Part shown: positions 7,954 through 17,908 of the stretch, piece after piece
How the letters are laid out: each line of letters begins with the position of its first letter
Numbering within the stretch: the stretch's first letter is position 1
Assembly: GCA_934660915.1 (NCBI GenBank)
Contig: CAKUIF010000014.1
Location: 1-50,935 of the forward strand
DNA length: 50,935 bases
Origin: an uncultured Olsenella sp.
GTDB taxonomy: Bacteria; Actinomycetota; Coriobacteriia; Coriobacteriales; Atopobiaceae
Reading direction: 5' to 3'
The notes under the pieces: generated by a model
The model's database searches: none
Seen by the model: only the letters and a program-made list of their open reading frames with translations
Told to the model about the DNA's origin: nothing
Translations under genes and position numbers: made by a program

Positions 7954-9021
7954 ATGAGCAACACGAACAACACCAAGGTGGCCTTCATCGGCACCGGCAT
8001 CATGGGCGCCGCGATCTGCGGCCACATCCTCGACGCGGGCTATGATCTCACCGTGTACAACCGCACCAAGTCCAAGGCCGAGGCGCTTCTTGCCCGCGGC
8101 GCCAAGTGGGCCGACACGCCCGGCGACGCCGCGCGCGAGGCCGACGTCGTCTTCACCATGGTCGGCTACCCCACCGACGTCGAGGACGTCTACCTGGCCT
8201 CCGACGGCCTCATCCGCGCCGCTCGCAAGGGCGCCTACCTCATCGACCTCACCACGAGCTCTCCGCAGCTCGCCCGCGACATCCACGATGCCGCCGAGGT
8301 CGAGGACAAGCACGCCTTCGACTGCCCCGTCACGGGCGGCCAGGCGGGCGCCGAGGCCGGCACCCTTACGCTGATCATCGGCGCGACCGAGGAGCAGGCC
8401 GCCCCCGTGCTGCCCCTTCTTCAGACCTTCGGCAAGAAGTTCTTCTACTTCGACGCCCCCGGTGCCGGCCAGACCGCCAAGCTCTGCAACCAGGTGAGCC
8501 TCGCCTCCTGCATGGTCGGCTACGCCGACGCGCTCGCGCTCGCTGAGCAGGGCCACCTCGACGCCCACAAGGTCCTCGACCTCATGGCGAGTGGCACGGG
8601 CGGCTCCGGCGCCTCCGCGAGCCTCGCGCCCAAGTCCCTCGACGGCGACTACAAGCCCGGCTTCATGGCCGAGCACCTGCGCAAGGACATCGCGCTCGCG
8701 CTGCGCTCTGCCCAGGAGGCCGAGCTCGCGCTGCCCGGCGCCGAGACCGCCTTCGCCCTGTTCGACACGCTTTGCCAGGTCGGCGGCGCGCGCATGGGCA
8801 CCCAGGCCCTCACGCTGCTGTACGCCGAGGAGGGCGACGCCGCGGCGGCCGGGCTCGACTGGTCGCTCCTGGACGCCGATGCCGACGGCTGCTGCTGCGG
8901 CGGCGACGAGGGCGGCTGCGGCTGCGGCGGCCACCACGAGGACGGCCACGAGTGCTGCGGCGGCCACGGCCACCACGAGGAGGGCGGCGAGCACCACTGC
9001 TGCTGCCACGGGGAGGCCTAG
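7954..9021 (+). CDS. 3-hydroxyisobutyrate-dehydrogenase-family oxidoreductase with a Cys/His-rich tail
   Basis: NAD(P)-dependent dehydrogenase of the beta-hydroxyacid family. The nucleotide loop GTGIMG is at residues 13-18, substrate-site GGQAGAEAGTL in the middle, and GAGQTAKLCNQ carries the catalytic lysine. The family is usually about 290-300 residues; this one has 355. The extra C-terminus from about 308 is almost only Gly, Cys, His and acidic residues, with 10 Cys and 9 His in about 45 residues (CCCGG, CGCGGHH, HECCGGHGHH, HHCCCH), which looks like a metal-binding tail. The substrate cannot be told. The ATG at 7954 follows AAAGAAAGG. The next gene starts 3 bases after the stop. Confidence 0.88.
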   Translation: MSNTNNTKVAFIGTGIMGAAICGHILDAGYDLTVYNRTKSKAEALLARGAKWADTPGDAAREADVVFTMVGYPTDVEDVYLASDGLIRAARKGAYLIDLTTSSPQLARDIHDAAEVEDKHAFDCPVTGGQAGAEAGTLTLIIGATEEQAAPVLPLLQTFGKKFFYFDAPGAGQTAKLCNQVSLASCMVGYADALALAEQGHLDAHKVLDLMASGTGGSGASASLAPKSLDGDYKPGFMAEHLRKDIALALRSAQEAELALPGAETAFALFDTLCQVGGARMGTQALTLLYAEEGDAAAAGLDWSLLDADADGCCCGGDEGGCGCGGHHEDGHECCGGHGHHEEGGEHHCCCHGEA

Positions 9022-9024
9022 TCC

Positions 9025-9453
9025 GTGGACCTCGGTTTCGTCGGCGCGGTCATCGCGCTTCTCTTTCTTCTCTTCGGGATCTTCGCCGGCGTCGGCGCGG
9101 GCGACATACTCGTCAAGCGCTGCGTGAGCCGCAAGGACTATATCCGCATGAACCTCGCGGTGCTCGTGGTGGGCGCCCTTCTTACCGCCCTCGTTTACGC
9201 CACGGGCCTGCTGATGCTGCTCATGCTCGTGTTCGGCGCGATGGCGGGGACGCTCTCGGGCATGAAGATGGGCTTCGGGGAGTCCGTGGGCCCCTGGAAG
9301 AAGGCCGACAGCTCCTTCGGCGTGAACAAGGACCATGTCCGCCGCTCGGAGAACTCGGCGGCTGCCGAGGCCGGTCGCCGCGCCCGCCGCGACGGCGGCC
9401 CCGAGCCCGAGCTCATGAGCACCGTGGAGCCGGGCCAGACAAAGAAGCAGTAA
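9025..9453 (+). CDS. Small membrane protein of unknown function
   Basis: Not recognised. The 142-residue product begins with GTG 3 bases after the preceding dehydrogenase, so the two are probably translated together. Two hydrophobic segments (about residues 3-25 and 45-70, with GFVGAVIALLFLLFGIF and LLMLLMLVFGAMAG) are followed by a hydrophilic, charged tail of about 70 residues that should face the cytoplasm. No catalytic motif is visible. Confidence 0.75.
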   Translation: MDLGFVGAVIALLFLLFGIFAGVGAGDILVKRCVSRKDYIRMNLAVLVVGALLTALVYATGLLMLLMLVFGAMAGTLSGMKMGFGESVGPWKKADSSFGVNKDHVRRSENSAAAEAGRRARRDGGPEPELMSTVEPGQTKKQ

Positions 9454-9455
9454 TC

Positions 9456-9494
9456 GGCGACGCCCGGTTGCGGGCAAGAAGAACATCGTCGCCA
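9456..9494 (+). other. Leader hairpin before the HEAT-like gene
   Basis: GGCGACG (9456-9462) pairs with CGTCGCC (9488-9494), with inner CCCG/CGGG pairs. It ends about 9 bases before the AGGAGG ribosome site of the next gene and could affect its translation. The loop holds one copy of GGCAAGAAG. Confidence 0.4.
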
Positions 9495-9514
9495 AAGGTA
9501 CATAGGAGGTACAC

Positions 9515-10084
9515 ATGGCAGAGGGAACCACCGCCAGCGCGCAGATTGACGCGCTTTTCAAGGAGCTCCAGGGCACCGGCCGCCGCCGTCGCCAGGAGGT
9601 CGCGCACAAGCTCGCGGCCGTAGCGAAGGCCAACCCGTCCACGCTCGTCGGCTATATCGACCAGCTCGTCGAGACCCTCGAGCGCCCCGAGGCGCAGACG
9701 CGCTGGGAGATCCTCACCGCGCTCACCGAGCTGTGCGCCGATCACGCCGCCGACCTTTCCGGTGCCTTCGAGGGCGCCGAGGAGTCCCTCTTCGACGACG
9801 ACTCCGCCACGGTCCGCCTGGCGGCCTTCGTCTTCCTGTGCCGCTACGGCGCCACCTCGGCCGAGCGCTCCGACGAGGCGTGGCCGCTGCTCGACGAGGC
9901 GATCCAGTGCTATCACGGCGACGCGGAGTACCGCGACATGCTGGGCGCGCTGCTCGAGCTTGCCCGCGGCGAGGCGTCCGAGAAGACCCGCGCCGCCCTG
10001 GCCGAGCGCGTCGCGTTCGACGCTTCAAACGGCTCCGGCTACATCAAGACCTTCAGCGCGCAGATCGCCGACGCCTGCAAGTAG
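9515..10084 (+). CDS. HEAT-repeat-like protein of unknown function
   Basis: The 189-residue product is all-helical in appearance, with repeated hydrophobic patterns (RRRRQEVAHKLAAVAKANP, VETLERPEAQTRWEILTALTELC, DDSATVRLAAFVFLCRYG) typical of HEAT/ARM repeats, which mediate protein binding. No enzyme motif is present. A strong AGGAGG lies 6 bases before the ATG. The partner cannot be guessed. Confidence 0.75.
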   Translation: MAEGTTASAQIDALFKELQGTGRRRRQEVAHKLAAVAKANPSTLVGYIDQLVETLERPEAQTRWEILTALTELCADHAADLSGAFEGAEESLFDDDSATVRLAAFVFLCRYGATSAERSDEAWPLLDEAIQCYHGDAEYRDMLGALLELARGEASEKTRAALAERVAFDASNGSGYIKTFSAQIADACK

Positions 10085-10117
10085 CGTCGGCTGCCAGCCC
10101 GTAAATGTGTTGCGCCC

Positions 10118-10141
10118 GTGCCCGCCCGCCAAGGCGGGCAC
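10118..10141. terminator. Hairpin after the HEAT-like gene
   Basis: GTGCCCGCC (10118-10126) and GGCGGGCAC (10133-10141) form nine perfect pairs around a six-base loop, followed by gcctttaa. The T-run is short, so this is a probable but not ideal terminator. Confidence 0.5.
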
Positions 10142-10157
10142 GCCTTTAAGGAATCCT

Positions 10158-10190
10158 AAAGACCCATAGGGTAGAATCCCTGAGGTCTTT
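10158..10190. other. Palindrome overlapping a candidate -10, upstream of the SurA-like gene
   Basis: AAAGACC (10158-10164) pairs with GGTCTTT (10184-10190) with an inner AGGG/CCCT. The loop holds TAGAAT (10172-10177), a plausible -10. As DNA it could be an operator; as RNA a terminator or leader hairpin. Confidence 0.4.
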
Positions 10191-10214
10191 AACTGCACGA
10201 ATAACTGCACGAAT
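10191..10214. repeat. 12-bp direct repeat (AACTGCACGAAT x2)
   Basis: AACTGCACGAAT occurs twice in exact tandem, 10191-10202 and 10203-10214, directly after the palindrome and before the AAAGGGGAG ribosome site of the next gene. Confidence 0.85.
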
Positions 10215-10231
10215 CGAACAAAGGGGAGCAA

Positions 10232-11158
10232 ATGCCCGATACCAACGAGAACATCGACGAGCAGGCCAAGCCCGTCGAACCGACGGAGCCTGCCAAGCCG
10301 ATCAAGGCCTCCGGCGCAAAGAAGCCCGCGTCCACGGTCGGGCTTCCCGTCTTCATCGCCTGCGTCGTTGCGGCCGCCATCGTCGGCGTGCTGTGCGGCC
10401 ACTTCCTGCTCGGCGGCGGCTCTAGCTTCTCGCTTGGCGGCACCACGCAGCTCACGGCCGACCAGCTCGACACCGTGATCGCCGAGTACACCTACAACGG
10501 CAAGACCGAGAAGGTCACCGCCCGCCAGGTCATCTCCCAGAACGGCAGCGTCGAGAGCTCCGCCAACTCCGACGGCAGCTATAACGTTCCCGCCGCCACC
10601 GACGTCGTGTCCTACGCCCGCAACCAGATCGTTCTGTCCGCGGCCGACGCGCAGGGCATCACGGTGAGCGACGAGGACGTCGACGCCTACGCGAACTCGA
10701 TGTTCGGCACGAGCGACTACTCGACGATCGCCTCGCAGTACAACATCGACGAGGACACCGCCAAGCAGACCATCAAGCAGTCCGCCGTCATGAGCAAGCT
10801 GCGCGACTCCGTGGTCACCACCACGCTGCCCGAGCAGCCCACGGCTCCGACCGCGCCCGAGGACGGCGCCGAGGACACGCCGACCGCCGATTACGCGCAG
10901 TACATCATCGGCCTTGCCGGCGACGAGTGGGACGCCGACAACAACACCTGGAAGAGCTCCGACGGCGATTACGCGAAGACGCTCGCCTCCTATGAGATCA
11001 CGAACGACTCTGCGACCTACGCCGCGGCGCAGGCGGCCTATTACGTCGCCCAGTCCAAGTACAGCACGGCCTCCAGCCAGATGTCCTCCGAGTGGACGGC
11101 CTACTGCAACGAGCTTCTTTCCAGCGCCAGCATCCAGATCGGCTCGCTGGCGGTTTAG
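10232..11158 (+). CDS. Membrane-anchored SurA/foldase-like protein
   Basis: The 308-residue product has a Pro/Lys-rich cytoplasmic start, one membrane segment at about residues 37-60 (GLPVFIACVVAAAIVGVLCG) and an exported domain. The exported part has the pattern of a SurA N-terminal region (ARNQIVLSAADAQGITVSDEDVDAYANSMFG, then KQSAVMSKLRDSVV), the chaperone part of peptidyl-prolyl foldases. No parvulin domain is visible, so a chaperone or adaptor role outside the membrane is inferred, not shown. GGGGAG precedes the ATG. The next gene begins 1 base after the stop. Confidence 0.7.
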   Translation: MPDTNENIDEQAKPVEPTEPAKPIKASGAKKPASTVGLPVFIACVVAAAIVGVLCGHFLLGGGSSFSLGGTTQLTADQLDTVIAEYTYNGKTEKVTARQVISQNGSVESSANSDGSYNVPAATDVVSYARNQIVLSAADAQGITVSDEDVDAYANSMFGTSDYSTIASQYNIDEDTAKQTIKQSAVMSKLRDSVVTTTLPEQPTAPTAPEDGAEDTPTADYAQYIIGLAGDEWDADNNTWKSSDGDYAKTLASYEITNDSATYAAAQAAYYVAQSKYSTASSQMSSEWTAYCNELLSSASIQIGSLAV

Positions 11159-11159
11159 G

Positions 11160-12350
11160 GTGCGCATCGCCGTGAGCGCATGCCTGCTCGGCGAGCCCGT
11201 TCGCTACGACGGGGGAGCCAAGCCGTGCGCCGAGGTCATCGAGCTGGCAAGAAAAACTCAGGTATGCCCCGTGTGCCCCGAGAGGGCCGCGGGGCTTCCC
11301 TGTCCGCGACCGCCCGCCGAGCAAGTGGGAAAGAGGGTGTTGCTTTCCGATGGAACCGACGTTACCTGCGCGTTTGCCAAAGGGGCGCGGGCTGAATGCG
11401 AGTCGGTTGTGAGCTCGGGCGCGCCGCTCGCCGTCCTCAAGGCAAAAAGCCCGTCATGCGGCGTCGGGCTGGTCTACGATGGTAGCTATACCGGAACGCT
11501 AACGGCAGGCATGGGCGTGTGCGCCCGCCTGCTCGCCAAGGAGGGGATCTGCGTGGTCACCGAAGACACCGTGAAGAACATCAAGCCGTCCGTCGAGCAC
11601 CCCGTGGCCATTGTGCTCGGAACGGGCCTGGGCCACCTCAAAAGTCTGGTCAAGCCGGTCCGCCACATCGACTATCACGACATAGAGGGGTTCCCGGCCG
11701 ACGCCGCGCCCATCGAAGGGCACAACTTCGAGGCGCTCGTGGGCACCGTGGACGAGGTCCCCGTGGTCGTGTACCCCGGCCGCATCCACCTGTACCAGGG
11801 ATACAGCGCCGCGGAGGTGACCGCGCTTGTGCGTCACGCGAGCCACCTCGGCTGCCGCGACATCATCTTTGCCTGCGCCACGGGCAGCGTGCCCGGCAAC
11901 GCCCAGAAGGGCCTCGGCATCCTCACCGACCAGATCAACCTCACCGGCCGCAACCCGCTCGCCGAGTGGGACGAGCTGCGCGGAGTCGACACTCCCTTCG
12001 TCGACATGAACGACGCCTACTCGCCGTACCTGCGCACGCTGGCGCGCGGCGTGGCCGACGACCTCGGCATCGCCGTCGAGGAGGGCGTCTACGCGGGTAT
12101 GCTCGGTCCCAGCTTCGAGACGCCGGCCGAGACCGCGATGCTGCGCACGCTCGGCGTGAGCTACGTGGGCATGAGCACCGTGTGCGAGGTCATCATGGCC
12201 AAGGCGCTCGAGATGAACGTGCTCGGTCTCACGCTGGCAGCCAACGAGGCGGGCGCACCGGGCGTCGACCACCAGAGCGTCGTCGCCGAGGCCGAAAAGC
12301 ATGCCGACGACTTCGAGCGCCTTGTGCGCGGGGTGCTGAGGCTGCTGTAG
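11160..12350 (+). CDS. Fusion of a DUF523 domain and a purine nucleoside phosphorylase
   Basis: A 396-residue two-domain protein. Residues 1 to about 137 match DUF523 (SACLLGEPVRYDGGAK, CPE, LKAKSPSCG), a Cys-containing domain of unknown function. From about 143 it is a class I trimeric purine nucleoside phosphorylase, which splits purine nucleosides with phosphate: GTGLG phosphate loop, GRIHLYQGYS, GPSFETPAE, GMSTVCEV and LAANEAGA. The usual Glu of the EGYS motif is Gln here, and the NAAGG motif reads CATGSV, so specificity may differ. The GTG at 11160 begins the DUF523 strand 1 base after the previous stop. No frameshift separates the domains, so the fusion looks real. Confidence 0.88.
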   Translation: MRIAVSACLLGEPVRYDGGAKPCAEVIELARKTQVCPVCPERAAGLPCPRPPAEQVGKRVLLSDGTDVTCAFAKGARAECESVVSSGAPLAVLKAKSPSCGVGLVYDGSYTGTLTAGMGVCARLLAKEGICVVTEDTVKNIKPSVEHPVAIVLGTGLGHLKSLVKPVRHIDYHDIEGFPADAAPIEGHNFEALVGTVDEVPVVVYPGRIHLYQGYSAAEVTALVRHASHLGCRDIIFACATGSVPGNAQKGLGILTDQINLTGRNPLAEWDELRGVDTPFVDMNDAYSPYLRTLARGVADDLGIAVEEGVYAGMLGPSFETPAETAMLRTLGVSYVGMSTVCEVIMAKALEMNVLGLTLAANEAGAPGVDHQSVVAEAEKHADDFERLVRGVLRLL

Positions 12351-12394
12351 CCGCGCCGTGCCCGGCGCAGCCCCTTCGCTTTGACTCTCTCTTG

Positions 12395-12429
12395 CCGTGA
12401 AGCCTTCACAACTCGTGAAGGCTTCACGG
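12395..12429. terminator. Perfect 15-bp hairpin after the DUF523-PNP gene
   Basis: CCGTGAAGCCTTCAC (12395-12409) pairs perfectly with 12415-12429 around loop AACTC. The sequence ctttgaattg follows, a weak T-run. Each arm holds a 13-base near-palindrome GTGAAGSCTTCAC, repeated at 12488-12500. Confidence 0.55.
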
Positions 12430-12720
12430 CTTTGAATTGCTTCTGCAAAACCGCAGGTAGATGAGCCGGCCATTTGTGTGTCAGGTTGTGAAGGCTTCAC
12501 GAGCAGATGAGTCTCGAGGGGGACGGGTCCGGCACTTTCCTGGGTCGTTCGCGATGGTTTTCGGGTAATTGGCCTTAGTGGGTGAACAAAACAGCACTCA
12601 GTGAAGTATCGCGAAAACCAACAACGCTTCTACCTGCGGTTTTGCAACAGGGGGTCTATCGGATACTCGACGAGCTCCCTGTTTGTTCACCCACTAAGGG
12701 AGTTTTTCCAGAATGAGGCG
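12397..12720. repeat. Intergenic region with interleaved inverted repeats
   Basis: No gene is visible between 12351 and 12787. Besides GTGAAGSCTTCAC at 12397, 12415 and 12488, there are two long inverted pairs. Pair A: TGCAAAACCGCAGGTAGA at 12444-12461 with its exact complement at 12629-12646. Pair B: CCTTAGTGGGTGAACAAA at 12573-12590 with its exact complement at 12682-12699. The arms interleave (A-B-A'-B'), so A and B together would form a pseudoknot-like topology. Confidence 0.85.
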
Positions 12721-12739
12721 TCGATTTTGGGGATAGGTA

Positions 12740-12776
12740 CAAGAAAACAGCCCAAAGGCCAGTGGCCTTTGGGCTG
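12740..12776 (-). terminator. Terminator of tRNA-Thr
   Basis: CAGCCCAAAGGCC (12748-12760) pairs perfectly with 12764-12776 around loop AGT. Read on the minus strand the hairpin is followed by TTTTCTTG, a classic intrinsic terminator 12 bases past the tRNA. Confidence 0.88.
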
Positions 12777-12787
12777 AATCATTTAAC

Positions 12788-12863
12788 TGGAGCCGGCAAT
12801 CGGACTCGAACCGATGACCCCCGCTTTACGAGAGCGGTGCTCTACCAACTGAGCTATGCCGGC
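12788..12863 (-). tRNA. tRNA-Thr (anticodon CGU)
   Basis: A 76-base cloverleaf on the minus strand. The acceptor stem GCCGGCA pairs with TGCCGGC, the D-arm has AGCTCAGTTGGTAGAGC, the anticodon stem CCGCT/AGCGG encloses CTCGTAA, giving anticodon CGT (reads ACG, Thr), and the T-arm has GGTTCGAGTCC. The discriminator is T and the 3' CCA is encoded (12788-12790). Confidence 0.97.
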
Positions 12864-12875
12864 ACGCAGGTAATT

Positions 12876-12904
12876 AGGTTACCGAATCTTGTCCGCGGTT
12901 TCAA
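12876..12904 (-). promoter_or_regulatory. Promoter of tRNA-Thr
   Basis: On the minus strand, TTGAAA (12899-12904), 17 bases, TAACCT (12876-12881); transcription should begin a few bases before the tRNA 5' end at 12863. Confidence 0.75.
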
Positions 12905-13033
12905 GACGAAATTCTCAATTTGACGCATGCCTGAGCTTCGATACTTCGAATTAAGACAGGCTCGTGATTGAAGTCGACGGCAAAACCGCACGAATAGACT
13001 CCCTCCCGTGCTTTTGCCCCATAAGCGCGGATA

Positions 13034-13089
13034 CACTTGGATGAAGGAAACTGACGAGGGCCCACTTGGGTGAAGCCTCACGAGGGCCT
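13034..13089. repeat. Imperfect direct duplication before the SEC-C gene
   Basis: CACTTGGATGAAG..ACGAGGGCC (from 13034) is repeated as CACTTGGGTGAAG..ACGAGGGCC (from 13063). It lies 50-100 bases before the next start codon and may be regulatory or a small duplication. Confidence 0.6.
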
Positions 13090-13135
13090 TTGCCTGGGAT
13101 GCTACTCGCCTTCTCGACGTCGATGGGAACAACCG

Positions 13136-15217
<2,082 letters not shown>

Positions 15218-15270
15218 ATAGCCTAAAGACGGGCGGCGTACGTATCTCCATATATGATTTCTTTAAAGAT

Positions 15271-15504
15271 TCAATGATCTAGGTACTTCTTGAGCCTTGC
15301 GGTCATCTCTTCGGGGGTGATTCCGAGCGCCTCGGCATATGCGAACTGCTCGTAGACCTTAAGGCTGCGCTCTCCCGTCTCGATCTTCGAAACGAATGAC
15401 TGGGGAGTCCTAAGTCTTTTTGCAAGTTCAACCTGGGTAATACCCTGCTCTCGCCGGATTTGGGAGAGGCAAGACCCACATGCTTTGTTCGCGTCAACAT
15501 TCAT
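15271..15504 (-). CDS. XRE-family helix-turn-helix regulator
   Basis: A 77-residue DNA-binding protein that is almost only an HTH_3 domain: LSQIRREQGITQVELAKRL, PQSFVSKIETGERSL, then a short helical end. It faces the SEC-C gene tail to tail and is divergent from the membrane protein at 15655, so it could repress that gene from the shared 150-base gap. The ATG at 15504 is chosen; a TTG at 15540 would add 12 residues, and neither has a clear ribosome site. The AT-rich gap carries TATATT, a possible -10. Confidence 0.85.
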   Translation of the reverse strand: MNVDANKACGSCLSQIRREQGITQVELAKRLRTPQSFVSKIETGERSLKVYEQFAYAEALGITPEEMTARLKKYLDH

Positions 15505-15654
15505 GCCGTTGAGGCTATATCCCACTTTCGAATAACCCAAAATGGAATATATTGAGGTTGTTGTCAGCTAAAGAGCGTTTGCTGCGCAGGCATGGATGCG
15601 ACGGCATCGGTGCAAGATCAGGAACTGGGACTAATGAATGGAAGGGGCTACCCC

Positions 15655-16746
15655 ATGGACGAACCGAATGACTCTCTCAACTGCGCAAAACAAAGCAACG
15701 AGCCAGACCAAGCTGCTCCCAAAGCGGCCTCCAACGAAAAGGAAGCAATCGGGCTAGTTGAGCCCCAACCGGAGTTATTACAGGCTGAATGTACTGCTGC
15801 CGGTGAGCGCAAGGCCTCCGACGAAGGCCCCGTTAATTCGCTAATTGAGCCCCCATCGCCCGGTCCTGACAACTCCGATACGGAAGAAAAGCCGAAGATG
15901 GCGGCTGTCTCACGCCTTATCGCAAAGCTTGGGGGCAAGAGGCGCGCCGCAATCATGGTCTGCGTAGCCGCGGCGGTCATTTTATTCCTGCCTTCTATCG
16001 TTCCCCAGCTATTCTGCAATCACGACTCGTGGAAAGATGCCACCTGCACGGAGCCGCGTACCTGTGAGAGCTGCGGCAAAACCGATGGTCAGCCCTTGGG
16101 CCATGACTGGACGGATGCTACTTGTACTGAACCGAAGACTTGCGCCCGCTGCAAAACGACCGAGGGCCAGCCTTTGGGGCATGAGCCTGCTGAATGGACC
16201 AAAGAAACCGATTATGTTAATGCCACCTCAAGAGAGGTGCAGAAGTGCGATCGGTGCGGTGAGGTGGTCAACACACGCAGTGAGACAAAGATGACGACGT
16301 TTGTCGGTGATGGGGCATTCACTATATCGCCCAAGGATTTTATCGAGCGACTGAACGAGGAGTTCTCCAGCTTGCCAGGATATAGCACCATGAGCGCTGA
16401 TTACGAGCTCGGTAGTGGCGGAATAGCGCTTGATTTACGAATCAAGAAGGGCTCGAAGTCGGTGGGCGTCGGAGGATTCTATGCCGACTCGAGCACTCAG
16501 CTCCTCTTCAGTTACTTTGACGCAGAGAACAGTTTCAAGAATATCGTCATGTATTTCGGGGACAGCTCTGAATACACCGCCGCAACTGCGGTGGCGACTA
16601 TTCAGGCCATCGATCCTTCGCTTTCATTCTCGGATGCCAAGGAAGTGGCGAGCGATTGCGCCGGCAAAGTCATCGTCAACAACGGCGTTACCTATGCAGT
16701 GCTGAACTCAGGGGATGGATATTGGCTGAGCGCGCGAATCGACTAG
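15655..16746 (+). CDS. Membrane-anchored protein with Cys-rich repeats, unknown function
   Basis: The 363-residue product has a low-complexity acidic N-terminus, a single membrane segment at about residues 98-118 (AIMVCVAAAVILFLPSIV), then an exported region with two and a half repeats of the form DATCTEPxTCxxCxxTxGQPLGH (about 122-185) and a final CDRCGEV knuckle. The last 150 residues form an alpha/beta domain I cannot name. The Cys pairs look like small zinc or disulphide knuckles. The ATG at 15655 follows GGAAGGGG; an earlier ATG at 15592 lacks a site. It lies next to an XRE gene and 95 bases before a lipoprotein gene in the low-GC block. Confidence 0.75.
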   Translation: MDEPNDSLNCAKQSNEPDQAAPKAASNEKEAIGLVEPQPELLQAECTAAGERKASDEGPVNSLIEPPSPGPDNSDTEEKPKMAAVSRLIAKLGGKRRAAIMVCVAAAVILFLPSIVPQLFCNHDSWKDATCTEPRTCESCGKTDGQPLGHDWTDATCTEPKTCARCKTTEGQPLGHEPAEWTKETDYVNATSREVQKCDRCGEVVNTRSETKMTTFVGDGAFTISPKDFIERLNEEFSSLPGYSTMSADYELGSGGIALDLRIKKGSKSVGVGGFYADSSTQLLFSYFDAENSFKNIVMYFGDSSEYTAATAVATIQAIDPSLSFSDAKEVASDCAGKVIVNNGVTYAVLNSGDGYWLSARID

Positions 16747-16841
16747 AAACCTACGAATAGTAATGGAGAAGGGCTAAACAATTACTTAAGTCGCTTTACA
16801 ACAAAACTCTGACCATAAACGCTGAGGATTAAAGCTGATAG

Positions 16842-17741
16842 ATGATGAGAAGATCAACCATTTTGGCCCTGTGCGCTCTTTTGCTTGCAGCCAGCCTTGC
16901 GGGATGCGTAAATAGCGGAGAGAAGGACCGCCAGACTGCATTCATCAACGCCGTAAAAACGGGCGTCTTGGCGATGGATGAACAATCCCATGCCGACTAC
17001 TCCGACTCTGCTGAGCTGAGGGAAAACTTGCTCAAGGGCGTTCAGGCGGAGGCGGACGCAATTAAGAATGTGGATGCAGGAGCGTTCGATGACGAGGACT
17101 TTAAAAGGCTCGCTTCTGAATACGCGAGCGCGGTCAAAGAAGAATCAAAGGGCCTTGAGTCTTTCCCTGACGATTCCGAGGCTTATAACAGCTCCTATGT
17201 TGTCGGACGAGCAAAAATCGCAGGCGTTGTTTCCGAGCTTGTGGATAAGCACGGCTTAAGATTCGATGGCCCGCAGGTTCTTGATAACGTAAAGAAGCCC
17301 GCCAATCCCATGCTCTGCGCAGGGGAGAAGAAGACGGTAAAAACAGATGATGGTGATATCCAGATTGCAATCGAGGGATTCGTAGTCGACCAAGAGTCTA
17401 CTGAGCGGGCGCGTCAGTACGATGGGTTCACTTCGTCTCAGGATTACAGCTATTTGCTTTGCACCCTTACGAACGAGTCTGTCGACCCTAAACAGAGTTC
17501 ACTTGATAATTGGCTCAATATCGGAAGCATGGTGACGATTCGGGGATCCGATGGAGTTGACTTGATGTCTCCGAACTTTTCCTACGACTATCCCGGTTAC
17601 GAAATAGCCACAGGGGGCTACTACGCGATTCCGACGGTGGGCTCGACCAAACGCATTGCGATTCCTTATGTGGTCGGTGCTGATGCGGGGGAACTCGAAG
17701 TCGTCGTGGGCGATGCCTTCCTGTTTATAAACCCGAAGTAG
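16842..17741 (+). CDS. Lipoprotein with a DUF4352-like C-terminal domain
   Basis: A 299-residue secreted lipoprotein; the signal peptide ends with LAASLAGC. The mature part begins with a helical region (about 25-150) and ends in a beta-rich domain (KTDDGDIQIAIEGF, SYLLCTLTNESVDP, VGSTKRIAIPYVV) resembling DUF4352-type Ig-like folds of Gram-positive surface proteins. Probably outward-facing on the membrane; ligand unknown. Likely expressed with the membrane protein upstream. ATG codons at 16842 and 16845 are both possible. Confidence 0.78.
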   Translation: MMRRSTILALCALLLAASLAGCVNSGEKDRQTAFINAVKTGVLAMDEQSHADYSDSAELRENLLKGVQAEADAIKNVDAGAFDDEDFKRLASEYASAVKEESKGLESFPDDSEAYNSSYVVGRAKIAGVVSELVDKHGLRFDGPQVLDNVKKPANPMLCAGEKKTVKTDDGDIQIAIEGFVVDQESTERARQYDGFTSSQDYSYLLCTLTNESVDPKQSSLDNWLNIGSMVTIRGSDGVDLMSPNFSYDYPGYEIATGGYYAIPTVGSTKRIAIPYVVGADAGELEVVVGDAFLFINPK

Positions 17742-17880
17742 TCCATCGAGGAGAAGCCGTCGATATGTATGTCCGGAGACCTGCTGAGCGTGCAACGGCG
17801 CTAAACACGACTTTCCGTCGTTGACCTCCCAGGGAGCCTTCGTCCCGGAAAATCGGTAAAATGACTGATGCAACAGCCAT

Positions 17881-17892
17881 AAAACCGCAGGT
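17881..17892 (+). repeat. Dispersed intergenic word AAAACCGCAGGT
   Basis: Same orientation as the copy at 12447-12458; opposite copies lie at 12632-12643 and 39020-39031. A fifth copy matches 10 bases at 12980-12989. This copy lies just before the phosphatase ribosome site. Confidence 0.8.
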
Positions 17893-17908
17893 CAGGAGTC
17901 TCGCTAGT

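Noticed and set aside
12788..12863. tRNA-Thr as the attachment site of the low-GC block
   Set aside because: The block lies on the 5' side of the tRNA, no integrase gene is present, and I found no second copy of the tRNA 3' end at the far border near 17.8 kb.
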